Source: Notospermus geniculatus (Eukaryota > Nemertea > Pilidiophora > Heteronemertea > Lineidae). Taken from it: a stretch of DNA of 64,000 nt. Location: assembly GCA_002633025.1 (NCBI GenBank), contig NMRB01000198.1, forward strand, positions 421,667 through 485,666, written 5' to 3'. Positions 11,536 through 22,949 of this stretch are shown here, piece by piece. Numbering within the stretch: position 1 is the first letter of the stretch; each line of letters starts with the position of its first letter. Made by a program: the position numbers and the translations under genes. The notes under the pieces were generated by a model, which was given only the letters and a program-made list of their open reading frames with translations, made no database searches and was not told where the DNA came from.

Positions 11536-12063
11536 TGACGAGTGAAAAATGAGCTCGTATATGAAACAGCGTCCTACGCTCGTACGATGTGACTACGATC
11601 ATTTCGAGTGGACCAGAACGAAGATAACCTGACCCACAGACGCATTATAGATTATCACGAGGACCTGTACCCTTCTTCTATCTGATCATTTCTCATCTAA
11701 TTTGCCCAGTTCAAAGTCGAAAACCCATAATAAGGGAACGAGATCTTGACACGGTGATTGTAGAATAAATAAAGTGTCGTCCGTATGTCAATAAGAAAGG
11801 CTAAATGATGAATCACCACTTTGGTCCTTGATTATTGCCGCTATTTGGAGCAGGCTGGAAAAGGGAGGTTCTATGTCAGAGATCACTGGCGGGTGACATC
11901 TGCAACAGGCAGTGCTGTTGGTAGCAATCAAAAATGCCATTTTTGAGATCCTACCTATCTGCATTCTAACAATTCAATTCATTGGCAGTGATGGTTGCGG
12001 ATGTGAGCCTTATCAGAACCTGATGATAACGTCGAATCCACTGTTACCCAGAAAATAAGTAAG
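11536..12063. other. Intergenic stretch, nothing recognised
   Basis: About 530 bases without ORFs above background, repeats or RNA signals that I could recognise. Confidence 0.35.
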
Positions 12064-12065
12064 TA

Positions 12066-12265
12066 CACTGTAAAAACAAATACATGTAGCGTACCCACAT
12101 GACCCATGGCAATGGTAAATTCCTTGTCCAATTTTTAAGCCCATTTCCCCCGGGCCCGCTGTACCCATCATACGGGACACACAACTCGGAATGAGTTTAG
12201 TGTTCCCGTGTTGGTATGTGTACCCACGGCTCCGCACCAATAAAAACGGATGACTTTTTACAGTG
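12066..12265. mobile_element. MITE with CACTGTAAAAA ends, TA target
   Basis: CACTGTAAAAA at 12066 and TTTTTACAGTG ending 12265 form the inverted ends. TA flanks both sides (12064-12065, 12266-12267). The 200-base interior is non-coding. The short ends and TA duplication suggest mobilisation by a Tc1/mariner-type transposase (inference). Confidence 0.7.
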
Positions 12266-12835
12266 TATAAACACGAAAATAGGATTCAAGAAGCTATTAT
12301 TTTCTTTGTCTTACTCTCCCTATCAGTTTTCGATAATATCGCAGACCACTGTTCACCGATACTGGTAGAACCGACAGGTTTACTAGCTCAAATCAAACCA
12401 GGTTTGTGTCTAGATAACGAAACGGTAGAAAGATATTCGGTGTGAACTGCAGAAAAAGATGCTGTACATGTAAGTCTCTCGCGGGGCTTGGCGGCATGGT
12501 TCTACTTGCTCATTTATCACCAACATTCATTCTGCCAGTGGACGACCAGAGATCCACCGTCTTCATAGTACCCGCCGGTAAAAAGACCTGTCCTATAATG
12601 TGACAGTCGTGTGCAATGGTGATGGAACCATGAGCATTCAGAAGGTTAAACATTCATACAAATATTCGTGTGAGACACAGACACTGACTGATGACGTCGA
12701 GAAGGGGTCCACGATAGTGCATAAGTTCATCTACATTTGGATACGAGGTGATGCGAGTCGATACGTTCTGGTACGATTTGGTGCGCTTGGATGCGATGTG
12801 GTCACGACTGGTCAATTTCAGGTGGCACGAATGGC

Positions 12836-13146
12836 GCCACGATTGAAATAGTGGTCTTAATCGTGGTGATCCTATCAGATTTTGAGGTCAGTCGTGTTGA
12901 TCGTAGAAAATTTTGAACCGTCCAAACCTTTTCTTCGATGAACACGATTGCCCTCACGACTGACCTCAAGATCTGATAGGATCACCACGATTACTCCATG
13001 GTTAAGACCACGATTTCAATCGGGAACCTAGCAAAATGTCTGAACCGTCCAAAACTTTTCTACGATCAATACGATTGCCACGACTGACCTCAGGATCTGA
13101 TAGGACCACCACGTTACTCCACCAAGACCACGATTTCAATCGTGGC
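12836..13146. repeat. Foldback repeat with one arm duplicated
   Basis: The left arm at 12836-12905 (CACGATTGAAATAGTGGTC ... GAGGTCAGTCGTG) is the reverse complement of 12955-13022 and again of 13078-13146. The middle phrase GAACCGTCCAAA is also repeated (12916, 13042), so the right half is tandemly duplicated with a period near 125 bases. No TSD is visible. Confidence 0.75.
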
Positions 13147-14258
13147 GTGATTCGTGATAGTGGGAACATAGCATAAGATGAACTTCAGAACGTTCTTACA
13201 TTGGAAGAAGCGAGTTTATTTGAACGTTTTCCACACGAAATGCTATTTGGCCTCGAAATACCTCACCGACACTGACCTGAATAATGCACCGAGTAGGAAA
13301 TTAATGTTGTTATAAAAAGCTTCATCAAAACAGCCTTCTCCAGGTGAGCCTATCCCCATTGCCCATGGCAAACCCGGGGGGGGTCCACCAATTACAACAG
13401 AACAGTAAGGTTCCAAGGTAGAAAAGCGTGTCAAAACATGTCAGGTACTTGTTGCAGGCATGAAGCCATTTTTTGATGGCTCCAGTATCACCCGAGAAAC
13501 GAATGTAAACAGGTATTGGTTCGCTATGGAGCCGCTTGGAGCGCTAGCTGCGGCCATATGGACCCCTATTTTCACACCAGTTTTCCAAGGCATTTGTATG
13601 ACGTAATCAAGCTTTACTTGACGTTTACGGCCTTATTTTGCGGTGTTTGAACGTCATATTGCGTCTGGTGATAGTCTACCATTAGCTGTCGACCTGATTG
13701 GTTGGGCAGTACGAACAAACGTCAGGAAAGGTACAAATTTCGGCGATTTCTAAATCTATTTTTAGACATTTTCTTGGGGAGGTCAGACGGGGGTCTGGGC
13801 GGTAGATAAAGTGGTGTTTAAAACCTTTGTAAACCTTACTAACAAATGTAAATATGTACATGGACAATGTTGTCAATAGCTATTGGGAGCTATTTTATGT
13901 AATGCGCACGATTAGACACGATTTTAAAGCAGTTACCGGTCAGGAGTTGAGAAGTCATTATCCTTGCGATTCCGTGACCTGATCATCGCGGAGGAACTAT
14001 TTCTTAGGCTAATATGCATGCGCGATGTAGTTCGTAATGTACCGGTACTTTATCCCGTACTTTTATAGGCCTACAATCGCAACGTTTTCGTCAGTCTTTG
14101 CTACAAAAAGTGTTTCTTCTTTTGATACATTATCTACATTGACGTTGGGGAGGTTGGGGCGCATCTTTTGCCGAAATTTGAACACAGGAAATTTCCAGCG
14201 CCGCCTGACATTATCCAAACAATACATACATGCATATCAGCGCCACGCAGAGTGCATA
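13147..14258. other. Intergenic stretch, nothing recognised
   Basis: Contains a G-run near 13376-13383 and scattered CRE-like TGACGT motifs (for example 13599). No ORF, inverted repeat or RNA was supported. Confidence 0.35.
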
Positions 14259-14330
14259 GTCGCCATGGCCGAGTGGCAAAGCTGCCTGCCCACAAAACAG
14301 AAGGTCTCGGGTTCGATACCCGGAGCGTGT
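14259..14330 (+). ncRNA. tRNA-like sequence, probably a SINE head
   Basis: TGGCCGAGTGG (14266-14276) is a good A box and GGTTCGATACC (14310-14320) a good B box, 33 bases apart, as in tRNA-Leu or tRNA-Ser type sequences. The T arm pairs (CGGG TTCGATA CCCG). The presumed acceptor stem does not pair (5' GTCGCCA against 3' GAGCGTG) and the anticodon arm is poor. A T-rich tail follows (AAATTTTCTTTTCC). This favours a pol III-promoted tRNA-derived SINE head or a tRNA pseudogene over a working tRNA. Confidence 0.6.
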
Positions 14331-14630
14331 AAATTTTCTTTTCCTTGACTAATTATTTTTTTTGTTTCTTCTTTTACCTTTCTGGATTTTTTTCGTGTAT
14401 TTTAATGATCTTGCGTTTTATTTCGCATGGGAATGCATGTAAAACATGTATGTATTAGGCCTATCCAGTCATCATTACAGTCATCACTTCCTCCACATTC
14501 CTTAATTCCTGCCGTCTCCCCAACCATGCTTATTCGACATAGCGAACCCCTGTCGCCACCCGGCTTGTTTCTTCATCGGTCGACTTATTCAATGTGATAT
14601 TGGTGAGAATGACTACCTAGAAATCCACTG

Positions 14631-14831
14631 CTGATTTTCTGCTTTGCGGCTTGCGTTGCAACCTGCTACCTGCGATTGAATACGACCGCGGTCGCCGACC
14701 GATTGCCGACTGAAATTGATCACGTCTTCGCCATTGGTGGAATGGAAATCACATAGCTAGCCCACGACGGCGGTCGAGTGCCCAGTTGCAACGCAACCCA
14801 GTTGCAAAGCAAGTCGCAACGCAAAATCAGG
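14631..14831. mobile_element. Foldback element, CTGATTTT ends
   Basis: CTGATTTTCTGCTTTGCGGC at 14631 onward is matched by the inverse at about 14791-14830 (GTTGCAAAGCAAGTCGCAAC followed by GCAAAATCAG). Shorter inner arms pair ACGACCGCGGTCG with CGACGGCGGTCG-like sequence. No coding content. Confidence 0.55.
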
Positions 14832-15526
14832 TTGAAAATCAATCGTGGATTCCTAGCTTTATACATGCAGTTTCTTTTAATCTAACGATCCCTATATATT
14901 CGGCGAACCCCGCGCAGTGGGTCAAAATCCACAAATCCAACGGAAAAATGCACATTGGCGGAGCACACTTTACCCGATTCATCGGAGAAACCTTCAAACC
15001 CAACGAAGCTTCTTTAATTGATTCGGTTTTTTTAAACATGTTTCGGCGAATCGACTAAAAAAGGTATTAAAGGCCCTGTCACACTTCTGCGTATCCTAAT
15101 TCCTTATGAGTTGCGCATTGACATTTTTTTCATACGCAGTCGTACGCACAATTGATGATCGAAGACGCCAAATTACGTTTAAAGACAGAAGACTGTGGCG
15201 TCCACCTTCCCAATAGTATGTATTCTTTCGGGAGAGGGATATCTCCAGGTTTTTTATCATTCGAAATACCTCCCTTCGTTCACACAACAACTTGAACGCA
15301 ACAAAAAAATCATGTTCCATCACGCTTCTTTACCTCGTGTATAAATAGTGGCGACAAATTTCGCACTAGTTTGTCTTCAACGTCGAGTCGTGTCTATTTA
15401 CAGTATCACGACTAAGACGGCTTGTATTTACTCACGTTATCAGCTCGCCGTTTCCACCCATAACGTGATCCCTGTCAAGTGTTGAATTTTATCAGCTTCC
15501 TTAGTATTAGTAGGGTCCCCGGTATG
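14832..15526. other. Intergenic stretch, nothing recognised
   Basis: A 90-codon ORF (14786-15058, +) begins in the foldback arm and is not recognised. A phrase AAAGGCCCTGTCACAC near 15068 looks like a TE terminus, but no partner end was found. Confidence 0.3.
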
Positions 15527-15649
15527 TAGGGAGGTTTCGCAAGCCCCCGGTTAGTCCGTACGACGACGTTTATCTATTGTGTGGGTATACCCAAACAATA
15601 GATAAACGTCGTCGTATGGCCTAAACCGGGCGCTTGCGAAACCTCCCTA
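15527..15649. mobile_element. Hairpin element with TAGGGAGGTTTCGCAAG ends
   Basis: Two arms of about 55 bases face each other across a ~15-base loop around GTGGGTATACCC. The ends read TAGGGAGGTTTCGCAAG and CTTGCGAAACCTCCCTA. The arms are nearly perfect apart from a few mismatches. The outer 12-14 bases are shared with hairpins at 21050, 49733, 51815 and 60769 whose interiors are unrelated. Confidence 0.8.
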
Positions 15650-17216
15650 TTAGCTCCTATCGACCGTGTATATAGGCCTACATGTACGCCGGTGTAACAT
15701 CTGCCAATGTTCCCAATTTTTCAGTTTTCCTCCTTTGTATTGCGAAGATCGTGACAATAGACAGCTTGAGACACCACGACTCTTCAATAGGGCAGTAAAA
15801 CGAGGGGGAACATTGACAAACAGATGTGACAGAAACACTGATACAATGTAGATGTTACAAGTACACCGGATCGTTGGATCCATACACACTTTTTATCTCG
15901 TTTTTGATATTTGATGTTTTAATGACAGTTCAATAAACCCAAGATGGTTAACTAGCCATAGGCATCCTCTAATAAATCCTCAACTTAATTTGCAGTTATG
16001 TTAGGAGAGGATATCTTGACTGAAGACCCTTTCATTAGAATGTTAATAGTATCAAGAAAAACGACGAACTGGTATCAAAGGGCCGGGAGAACTATCACCT
16101 ATTCATTAAAAAAATGTACCTGAAAACCCTGACGGAGGCGTGTAATGGTTCGCAGGAAACCTGCCCTATGTTGAGGTAATTACTCTAAGTACAGGATTAT
16201 GCCTGCTTCTATGGTGTACCTATGGCGTATATAAGATTGAAACGTGAGATTACGACGGCCTAATAGCAAAAGACATGTGATCATTGAGTCCTGTCTACAA
16301 TGTACCTTTGCCTGGATCGTGACATCCAAGGCATTGGGTAAGATTTGTTATAGCAATGGTAAAAGTTGCTGTCACCTCCTTCTCTTCAGATAAGTCGTCC
16401 TTTGTCTCATTATAAACAGGTAATGAGCTGAGAGCAGTTGAAAGGAAACGAGTCTTCCCGGCATCGAAGACAGTGCGGTGAATAAGAACAACAGCAATTC
16501 CTTTCATGATCAACTGTGAGCAAAAACTGATGCTTCGCAACGGTTCACTGCAAGCACGCGTCATTTCAAGTGTCCTATTTCAATTTCACCTTTCAAAGCC
16601 GAATGACTGCCATCTCAACAAATTAATATGAAATTAAATTAAATGAAATATTCATTTCCAAATTAAATGGTAATAGACATTCAGTTTCAGTGCTGTTTAC
16701 CGTTCGTGTGATACATCACTCAATAAGTCAGAATGGTTTTGAATTCGTTACGGCGTCAAAAGATAGGTGTCGCGAATACAACGACAAAAAAGATGTGCCG
16801 GTATCTTCACGAAAGCATCGTATAAGATCTAATTAATTAGCGCCGTCAAAGAACAAGGAAGCCACGCAATATGCCTCTCCGCATCCAAGCAAAACATCTT
16901 TTATTGATAGATATTTTTGATCTTTCGAAGGATTAGCACGATCTATTCTCCTCTGAAAGTAATTCATTTACGTTACTCGAGTATCGTATTTCAACGAGGT
17001 TTTCCGCCGATTAAATTCAAGTTGGTTGAAATTTTTCCTTCTCACTTTCATTGCTATCTGCTTGTGTTGAATATACTTTCTGACTCTTACCTAATGATCT
17101 TTTTTCCAATAAGCAATATCGCCCTTGTGGACTGATGATGCCTTACTATCGCTGCTATCAGAACTAACAGGTGTCTTTTAAAGCCCTCCGTATTGGATTT
17201 TACGGAATTTTCAAAG
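15650..17216. other. Intergenic stretch, nothing recognised
   Basis: About 1.6 kb with only unrecognised ORFs under 95 codons on either strand. No inverted repeats or RNA elements were recognised. Confidence 0.35.
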
Positions 17217-17218
17217 TA

Positions 17219-17754
17219 CAGTGCTCCCTCGGTCTTACTGACAAACCTCGATTTTAGGAACTCCCGGATATTACGAACCCAGCACTTGGCTCCCAGTTGA
17301 CCAAATTCTTGTCCATGATTTACGCTTTCCTGCCCATGATTTAAGCTGTGTAAAATACAAACCATATTATCCAAGCTTGGGTTTGATTAGTGCACAATGC
17401 AAACAGAATTATCCAATCTTGGGTTTGAATAGTGCATGTTTGGTCGTTTAATCCGGCAAATATTCACTGATTTATTAAGATTTGTCTATATACGCATAGC
17501 TGCACACAGACTGCACACTGTTTTGTCAGCTCCCCTCTTGGCCTACTCGGCGTTGGTCATCATGCCCCACGGATGAATCCTCGCTATTACGAACTCCTCG
17601 TTAGTACGAACTTAACCCTTGGACCCTGAAGGGTTCGTAATAGCTTGGAGGAATTATACTGACAATTAGCAATTATACTGGCAATTATACTGGCAATTAG
17701 CTCGCTGTTCCTCCTGTCAGTATAATTCCTCCAAGGTATAGCGAGGGAGCACTG
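17219..17754. mobile_element. pogo/Tigger-like MITE, CAGTGCTCCCTCG ends
   Basis: CAGTGCTCCCTCG at 17219 and CGAGGGAGCACTG ending 17754 are perfect 13-base inverted ends, with TA on both flanks. Internal phrases (CTATTACGAACTCCTCG, GTTCGTAATAGC) repeat the end motif, as in pogo-group elements whose ends read CAGTN..CCTCGNTATAACGAA. No transposase ORF remains. A second hairpin is inserted at 17644-17735. Confidence 0.75.
17644..17735. mobile_element. CTTGGAGGAATTATA hairpin nested in the pogo-like MITE
   Basis: CTTGGAGGAATTATACTGAC and its inverse GTCAGTATAATTCCTCCAAG close a loop with three tandem copies of a CAATTATACTGG-like phrase. The same ends define a ~55-base hairpin at 45598-45653 (and its allele at 56045-56100), so this is a mobile or amplified hairpin family. 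Confidence 0.7.
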
Positions 17755-17920
17755 TATTACGAGAGCGCAGGTAGAGGTCTCATAACCTCGTGAAGGTCCC
17801 CAAAATGCTTGCTTGACGTACATTATCATGTACCCGTACTTCAAAGAATCACTGGACCTAGTTTTCAGCACACGTGGAAAGAACTGCAGGCAGAGCCTGT
17901 ACATTTTGTACAACACAAAC

Positions 17921-18297
17921 ATCGGCGAACGTAAGCACTTCGGAATTGAATAAATTTTGGCTTTAAAAAACATGACCTGATCACCAATGGGGAGCGCCAA
18001 TTGGTCACGTGAGACTGATAGAGCAGACGTGACACCTGTAGAGGCTCATTGTTCGAGAGATGCGGTTCACCAAGCACAGCCAATCACACTTTGAATCGTC
18101 ATGAATAATAGGTGGCGTCGGTGTACTATCAGTTCAAACCCACGCATTTATTCTCGCGTGGTCTGCGTGATCGGGGTTCCCTAATCATTTTATCTCGAGA
18201 TGAGATCGATTGTTTTTCTGTGTACACTAACGTCGGCGAACGTAAGCACTTCTTAATTGAATAAAGTTTGACTTTAAAAAACATGACCTGACCACCA
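17921..18297 (+). repeat. Direct repeat pair, ~67 bases, 311 bases apart
   Basis: TCGGCGAACGTAAGCACTTC followed by a shared ~45-base tail (..AATTGAATAAA.TTTGRCTTTAAAAAACATGACCTGA) occurs at 17922-17987 and 18233-18297. Spacer sequences are unrelated. Confidence 0.7.
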
Positions 18298-19397
18298 AAA
18301 TTTGATTTTGTCTCTCACTGCAAATGGTACAAGGGTCTTCTTTAGTCACGTGCTTTGAAAAATTCACAGTTTGTCATCATCACTTGAACCTGTCCTATCT
18401 GGCCCAGAGTCTGTTCGCCACGATAGAGTTATGACAAAGCGTGTTGTAAAAAGAGCAATACCTATTTTTTTTCAAATCACAAGCGAAGAGCTTTCCTACA
18501 TGTATAATTAGACAACTTCGCCAATGGTATGTTCGCTTGATAAGGTTTTCCCAGCCACCAGTAATCTGAGTGTCAAGCTATTAATCAACATCGTTTTATG
18601 ATAGTCTAGACGGTCTCAACTCTTACGGTAGATTCAAAAACGGATTTCTTTACAAGTATTAGCTTTGATTTACGATATAAAAGCGATGTGCATTTTATTA
18701 AGTTTTCTAAAATCTAATTTCTCACGTATGATTTGTAGGCGCTGGATTTCAAAAATCTTTCCAGAAACCGTTCTAGTCCTAATAATTGATTGATTTGTAC
18801 TCGGGGATTCATGTTGTTTCTCTCATGAATACGATCCATGCATAACGACGTTTCTAGACAAAACCCGTCTGCCTATTTCTGACGGCGGATTAGGGTGCAC
18901 GGCTTAAAAACCCATCAGTCAGAAAAAAAATCTTGCGGAGGAATTTGGAGTACAATTGACTGATACGTTTCCCTGGAGCAGAAGATTTCTTTCTGTCGGA
19001 GAAGTTGGCAAAGAATGAGGCTGACGTCTCAGTCTAGAAGTCAAGGATGTCACCATCAGTTCTTAAGAGTTTAACGTCTTTTTCTCAACGATAAACTAAT
19101 AATAATTGCTTGTTATAAGTTGACATGAAAGTGCCACTATATCCGGGGGGCCTGTTTTATCAATGTGAATGAAATGTTCGTTCATTGAAGAAGGCAAGAC
19201 ATTGGAAATTAGAAGATCCAATTAGTGTTGAGTTTGCCCTACAGCCAGAGATGATATGAGGTGACGTAGGAGAGTATGGGTAGGGTGAGGAACGTGCGAT
19301 GAGATTCTTGATGAGAACAACACATCTGGGCATGCAGCAAGTGCCTATCTGCACCAATGGAGATCATAACTACGATAGAGGGCAGTACATCGTAACC
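18298..19397. other. Intergenic stretch, nothing recognised
   Basis: A/T-rich sequence without ORFs over 60 codons, repeats or RNA genes that I could recognise. Confidence 0.35.
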
Positions 19398-19549
19398 AAA
19401 GCCCTGTTGCACAAAAGCATACCATGCAGGTATCATTCTATCTCCTAGTTGGCTTCAAACTCAGTATACAAACGCATACTAAGTTAGAAGCCAACTAGGA
19501 GATTGAATGATACTACGCCTATACTATGCTTTTGTGCAACGGGGCGCTG
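19398..19549. mobile_element. Hairpin element, AGCCCTGTTGCACAAAAGCA arms
   Basis: Left arm from 19400 (AGCCCTGTTGCACAAAAGCA ... CTCCTAGTTGGCTTC) is matched by the inverse ending about 19547 (GAAGCCAACTAGGAG ... TGCTTTTGTGCAACGGGGC). The loop is ~30 bases and contains its own inverse pair CTCAGTAT/ATACTAAG. No coding. Confidence 0.75.
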
Positions 19550-19758
19550 GTCCTTATGGATCTGAATATCCCTTTCAATTCAATATACATTGTACTTCCA
19601 TTGTTAAAGCTTATTCGAACAATAGATGTATCATCGCTAGAGGATGTCGAAGGCATAAACTGGTGATTTACGAAAACTTTTTATGGGTATATGTCAACAA
19701 AAGAGGATTAGTCGTTTGTCGTGTTTTGGGTTATTTTCAACCCTCAAGCAGAAAACAC

Positions 19759-20137
19759 AGGGTCGTATTTTAGAACGTTCCTAACGTTAAGGTCGACCTT
19801 AAAGATAATTATATCACGACTTTATAGTTTACATTTAATGTTTGTAAACATGGATGTTTACATCATGTTATTTGGACTTTTTGGGACATGCCAACCCACC
19901 AAATTGAATCGTTCTGGTGTCAAATGAATTTTTAGAGGGGCACGCCACCAACAAATTACTCATAAGACAATAAAACACTGGACATAAACAAACAAAATGT
20001 AAATAAACAATGATTTTTGTGGCCCGTGAAAATACCCGTGATATACATGTATTATCTTTAAGTCTATTGTAAAACCATCGAGAACAATAGATTTAAGGTG
20101 GACCTTAATGTTAAGGAACGTTCTAAAATACGGCCCT
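19759..20137. mobile_element. MITE with AGGGTCGTATTTTAGAACG ends
   Basis: About 50 bases at the left end (AGGGTCGTATTTTAGAACGT, then TCCTAACGTTAAGGTCGACC) match the inverse at 20090-20137 (GGTGGACCTTAATGTTAAGG .. CGTTCTAAAATACGGCCCT). The interior is A/T-rich and non-coding. The outermost GGGYCGTATTTTAGAA is shared with the hairpin at 46864 and 58105. Confidence 0.85.
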
Positions 20138-21030
20138 CAGTCTTTTCTGAATTTGTCCGGCCGAAAAAAAGAAGTAGTAACCCTCATCATCGACACCCGT
20201 CAGAAATATCTTCCTGGAACCATCCTGGCATCATCAAAGCGGATGCTTGTTTTTTGGACGGTAGCCTACCCCTCTCGTACCAAAGGTGGTACCTACATGT
20301 ATACGCGCTAGAGCGGAGTGGCGTGGGTTAATCAACCATTCCAAGAGTCACTTTCTTTCGATGCATATCTTAGAGCCTAGACACACACAGCCACATCGGA
20401 GCGTCGCAAAAATTCATCTCAAAGATCAACCTTGTAACTGTTTGTTCTTTCGAAAAATCAATGAAGATTCATAATCAGAATTTAAAGAGATTTCTCGGAG
20501 CTGAGACTCATTTCCGCTAAAGAAACCATCTCGCAACCTATTCCATTATTAGGTAAATTTCAATTCGGATTAATGCTACGTCGACGGCAGATATTGAAGT
20601 CTCAGTGGAATGACGTTGATTACTTCTAATACATAGAATGAACCAAGTTAAGCCGAGCGTGTATCGGAGAGGCCGATACGGCTGTTACCATTCTTTATGG
20701 CTTGTATTATATTGCCTTTGTTCACTTCCTCCAGAGAAGTAAGCATTCATTACGACGACAAAAGCTGCAGTCTCACGAGGAACTTTTAATGAAAAGTATT
20801 CTTCCTCTATCTCAATTGAAGACGCGTTTAAAACTGTCCCTTTGGTCCGGACGGATTTGCTGTCGCTCAACCCATAGAAATGCCACCACGCGATCAGCTG
20901 CAATATTTGGACCTGGTAAATGCAGGAGGGGTCCCTTTCGATACAAGTGGCGGCGGCAAAGCAGCCGATGTCAACAGGTCCATGTCTGAGAAAAGGATAC
21001 CTCCCATTGTTCGTAAAGCGGCCCATGCAC
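20138..21030. other. Intergenic stretch, nothing recognised
   Basis: Several overlapping ORFs under 115 codons occur on both strands (20098-20331, 20685-21026). None has a recognisable domain. Confidence 0.3.
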
Positions 21031-21281
21031 GTGCAATATTATTGCACAGTAGGGAGTTTTCGCAAAGCCCCCGAAAGGCCAACGCGAATGCCAAACCCAT
21101 TGTTCGATGCCACGAAGAGAGCACCGAACAAAAGTATGGACGTTCGCATTGGCGTTTCGGGGGCTTTGCAAAAACTATAATATGAGGATCAAAATGGGCA
21201 ATAGCATTGCCAATCTCTCCTCTACCCATCATGCCAGAAGCACATGACCCTATTTGGGCCCCATATTGTGCAATAATATTG
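21031..21281. mobile_element. Nested hairpins, GTGCAATATTATTGCAC outer ends
   Basis: GTGCAATATTATTGCAC at 21031 (self-complementary) is mirrored by TTGTGCAATAATATTGAA at 21265. Inside, 21050-21180 is a hairpin with ends TAGGGAGTTTTCGCAAAGCC and its inverse, arms of ~50 bases. The 207-codon minus ORF across this interval reads through hairpin arms and is not taken as a gene. Confidence 0.7.
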
Positions 21282-22314
21282 AATGGTGTATCTAGGCCTA
21301 GGCACGCCCTGCCACAGGAGTGGTTACAGACGTCGTATGGGCAACGTCTGCCTTCCACCTCGGCAACTATTCGCGAGGAGAAAAAACGCCTCTCTCTTCT
21401 AGTGTAAGTAAGCTTTGTCTTCAAGAGAGACACTTGTGACAGGCAGAGACAATCAAAAGTACTTTGCCCCAAGGCTTTCGGCTTAAGCCACTGACTCAGC
21501 CAGCCTGAATGCTCCAAGCACAGTCAGCAGTTCGTACTTTAAAAGGAAGACCAGTGAAATAAAGTACTGTACTCGGCATTTTTTTCACCCAAGTGAACTC
21601 TACTGATTGGCATTGTTTTTTCATCCACAGGGTGTCACACCATGATCTGACGCCACCCTCAAAGCAATCACAGCGATCGTGTTGGAGATAAACATGAACT
21701 CGTGCCATTATGATTCACCCCGTATTTGGTAATTTCCATATCAGTGTCTATGCCACTCAGAGCTCGAGTAATTTGTGTTGAAGGACAAGATACACTGCAT
21801 TTATTATTTTTACATGTCAGTGTAAACAGATTCAAGATCGTGATATTCAGCTTTTATAGATTGGTTTGGCGACAATCACAAAAGAATGACCACTCTATAC
21901 CGTCCCCACAACTTGAATCTCTCCAAACGTTATGTGTAATACGCTTCTGGAGCAATTTGTTTTGATGTAGTGCCTCTTGTAAGGGTGTAGCAGAGAGCTT
22001 ATGGCAACAAACCGTTGTTGACATCAGCTGAAATCGGGGAAACTTATCAGGAGGTGTCATGTTGGAAACAATTTTTCGTGATGTATAAAAGACGTTTTGT
22101 TGGCAAGACGGACGCGAGTTAAGTTAAAAATGGCCGCGAGTTCTGATTTCGTCAATGTTTCCCATTTTATAACTTTTTAGTCGAATCATTGATGGGAACA
22201 GACCGAGACTCGTGGACAATTAGTTCGCTTACTTAACACAAACGTGCCACTGAGGCTTCCACCGAATCAACTCATTCCTCCGCTAGCTGTCGTACACTTA
22301 CATTTACCATCATG
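21282..22314. other. Intergenic stretch, nothing recognised
   Basis: No supported gene. The end includes TACATGTACATGTA runs and a short AAGATGGCGG phrase at 22331 that belongs to the next element's terminal repeat. Confidence 0.3.
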
Positions 22315-22949
22315 TATAGACCTTTCCAATAAAGATGGCGGTCTAACAGTCCTCATCATAATGACGTACATGTACATGTATTCAAACGTAATACATGTAC
22401 ATGTACCATCATTCAGAGCCCGACGGTACGCTAAGTCGGACAACCGGGCCATGGGCACAAATGTTTAGGTCAGCCACGCTTGTCGCCAAAAGACGGCAGC
22501 AAAGTTCTAGCGAACCAGTACAATAGAAAATTCTCCTGATTGGTGCTCAATCAAGCATGAATGCGTCCGCATTGAATAGGGGCTGTCAGTGAGTTGATCA
22601 ATAGGTGTCACTACGCCCCAATTCAATGCATATAGCGGACCCATTCATTCTTGATCGAACACCAATCACATGGACTTTCCTGTGTATTGGTCCGCTAGAA
22701 CTTTGCTGCCATCTATTGGCAATAAGCGCGACTGACTGCTCCTATTAGACCGCAGTGTATGGACTCAGCTGTCAACTGACTGACTGCTCCTATAATTGTC
22801 AAAGGATGCGTGCGTTTGGTAGTATGCTTGGGCAATGAACAGCCACGACAACATGTGGGAGAACTACTCATGCTGATCCAAAATATCCCACTTTTTCGTT
22901 TTGCGTCCAGACTAGTAGTAGGCCACCAACTTTGTTGGAAAGGTCTATA
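22315..22949. mobile_element. Element with TATAGACCTTTCCAAYAAAG ends, carrying a nested MITE
   Basis: Left TATAGACCTTTCCAATAAAG (22315) is mirrored by CTTTGTTGGAAAGGTCTATA (22930-22949). A related terminus, TAGACCGCCATCTTTGTTGG, occurs at 28159 and 34130. Inside is a perfect two-unit inverse of TACATGTACATGTA (about 22365-22401) and a second element at 22472-22732. Confidence 0.65.
22472..22732. mobile_element. Nested inverted-repeat element
   Basis: About 55 bases at 22472-22526 (centre GGCAGCAAAGTTCTAGCG) match the inverse at 22680-22732 (CGCTAGAACTTTGCTGCC). A second internal inverse pairs GATTGGTGCTCAATCAAG with the region around CTTGATCGAACACCAATC. Non-coding, inserted within the 22315-22949 element. 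Confidence 0.75.

Noticed and set aside
14259-14330. Functional tRNA gene
   Set aside because: The acceptor stem does not pair and the anticodon arm is weak.
20894-21517. 207-codon minus-strand ORF
   Set aside because: It crosses both arms of the nested hairpins at 21031-21281, has no recognisable domain, and overlaps equally open frames on the other strand, as expected for inverted repeats.
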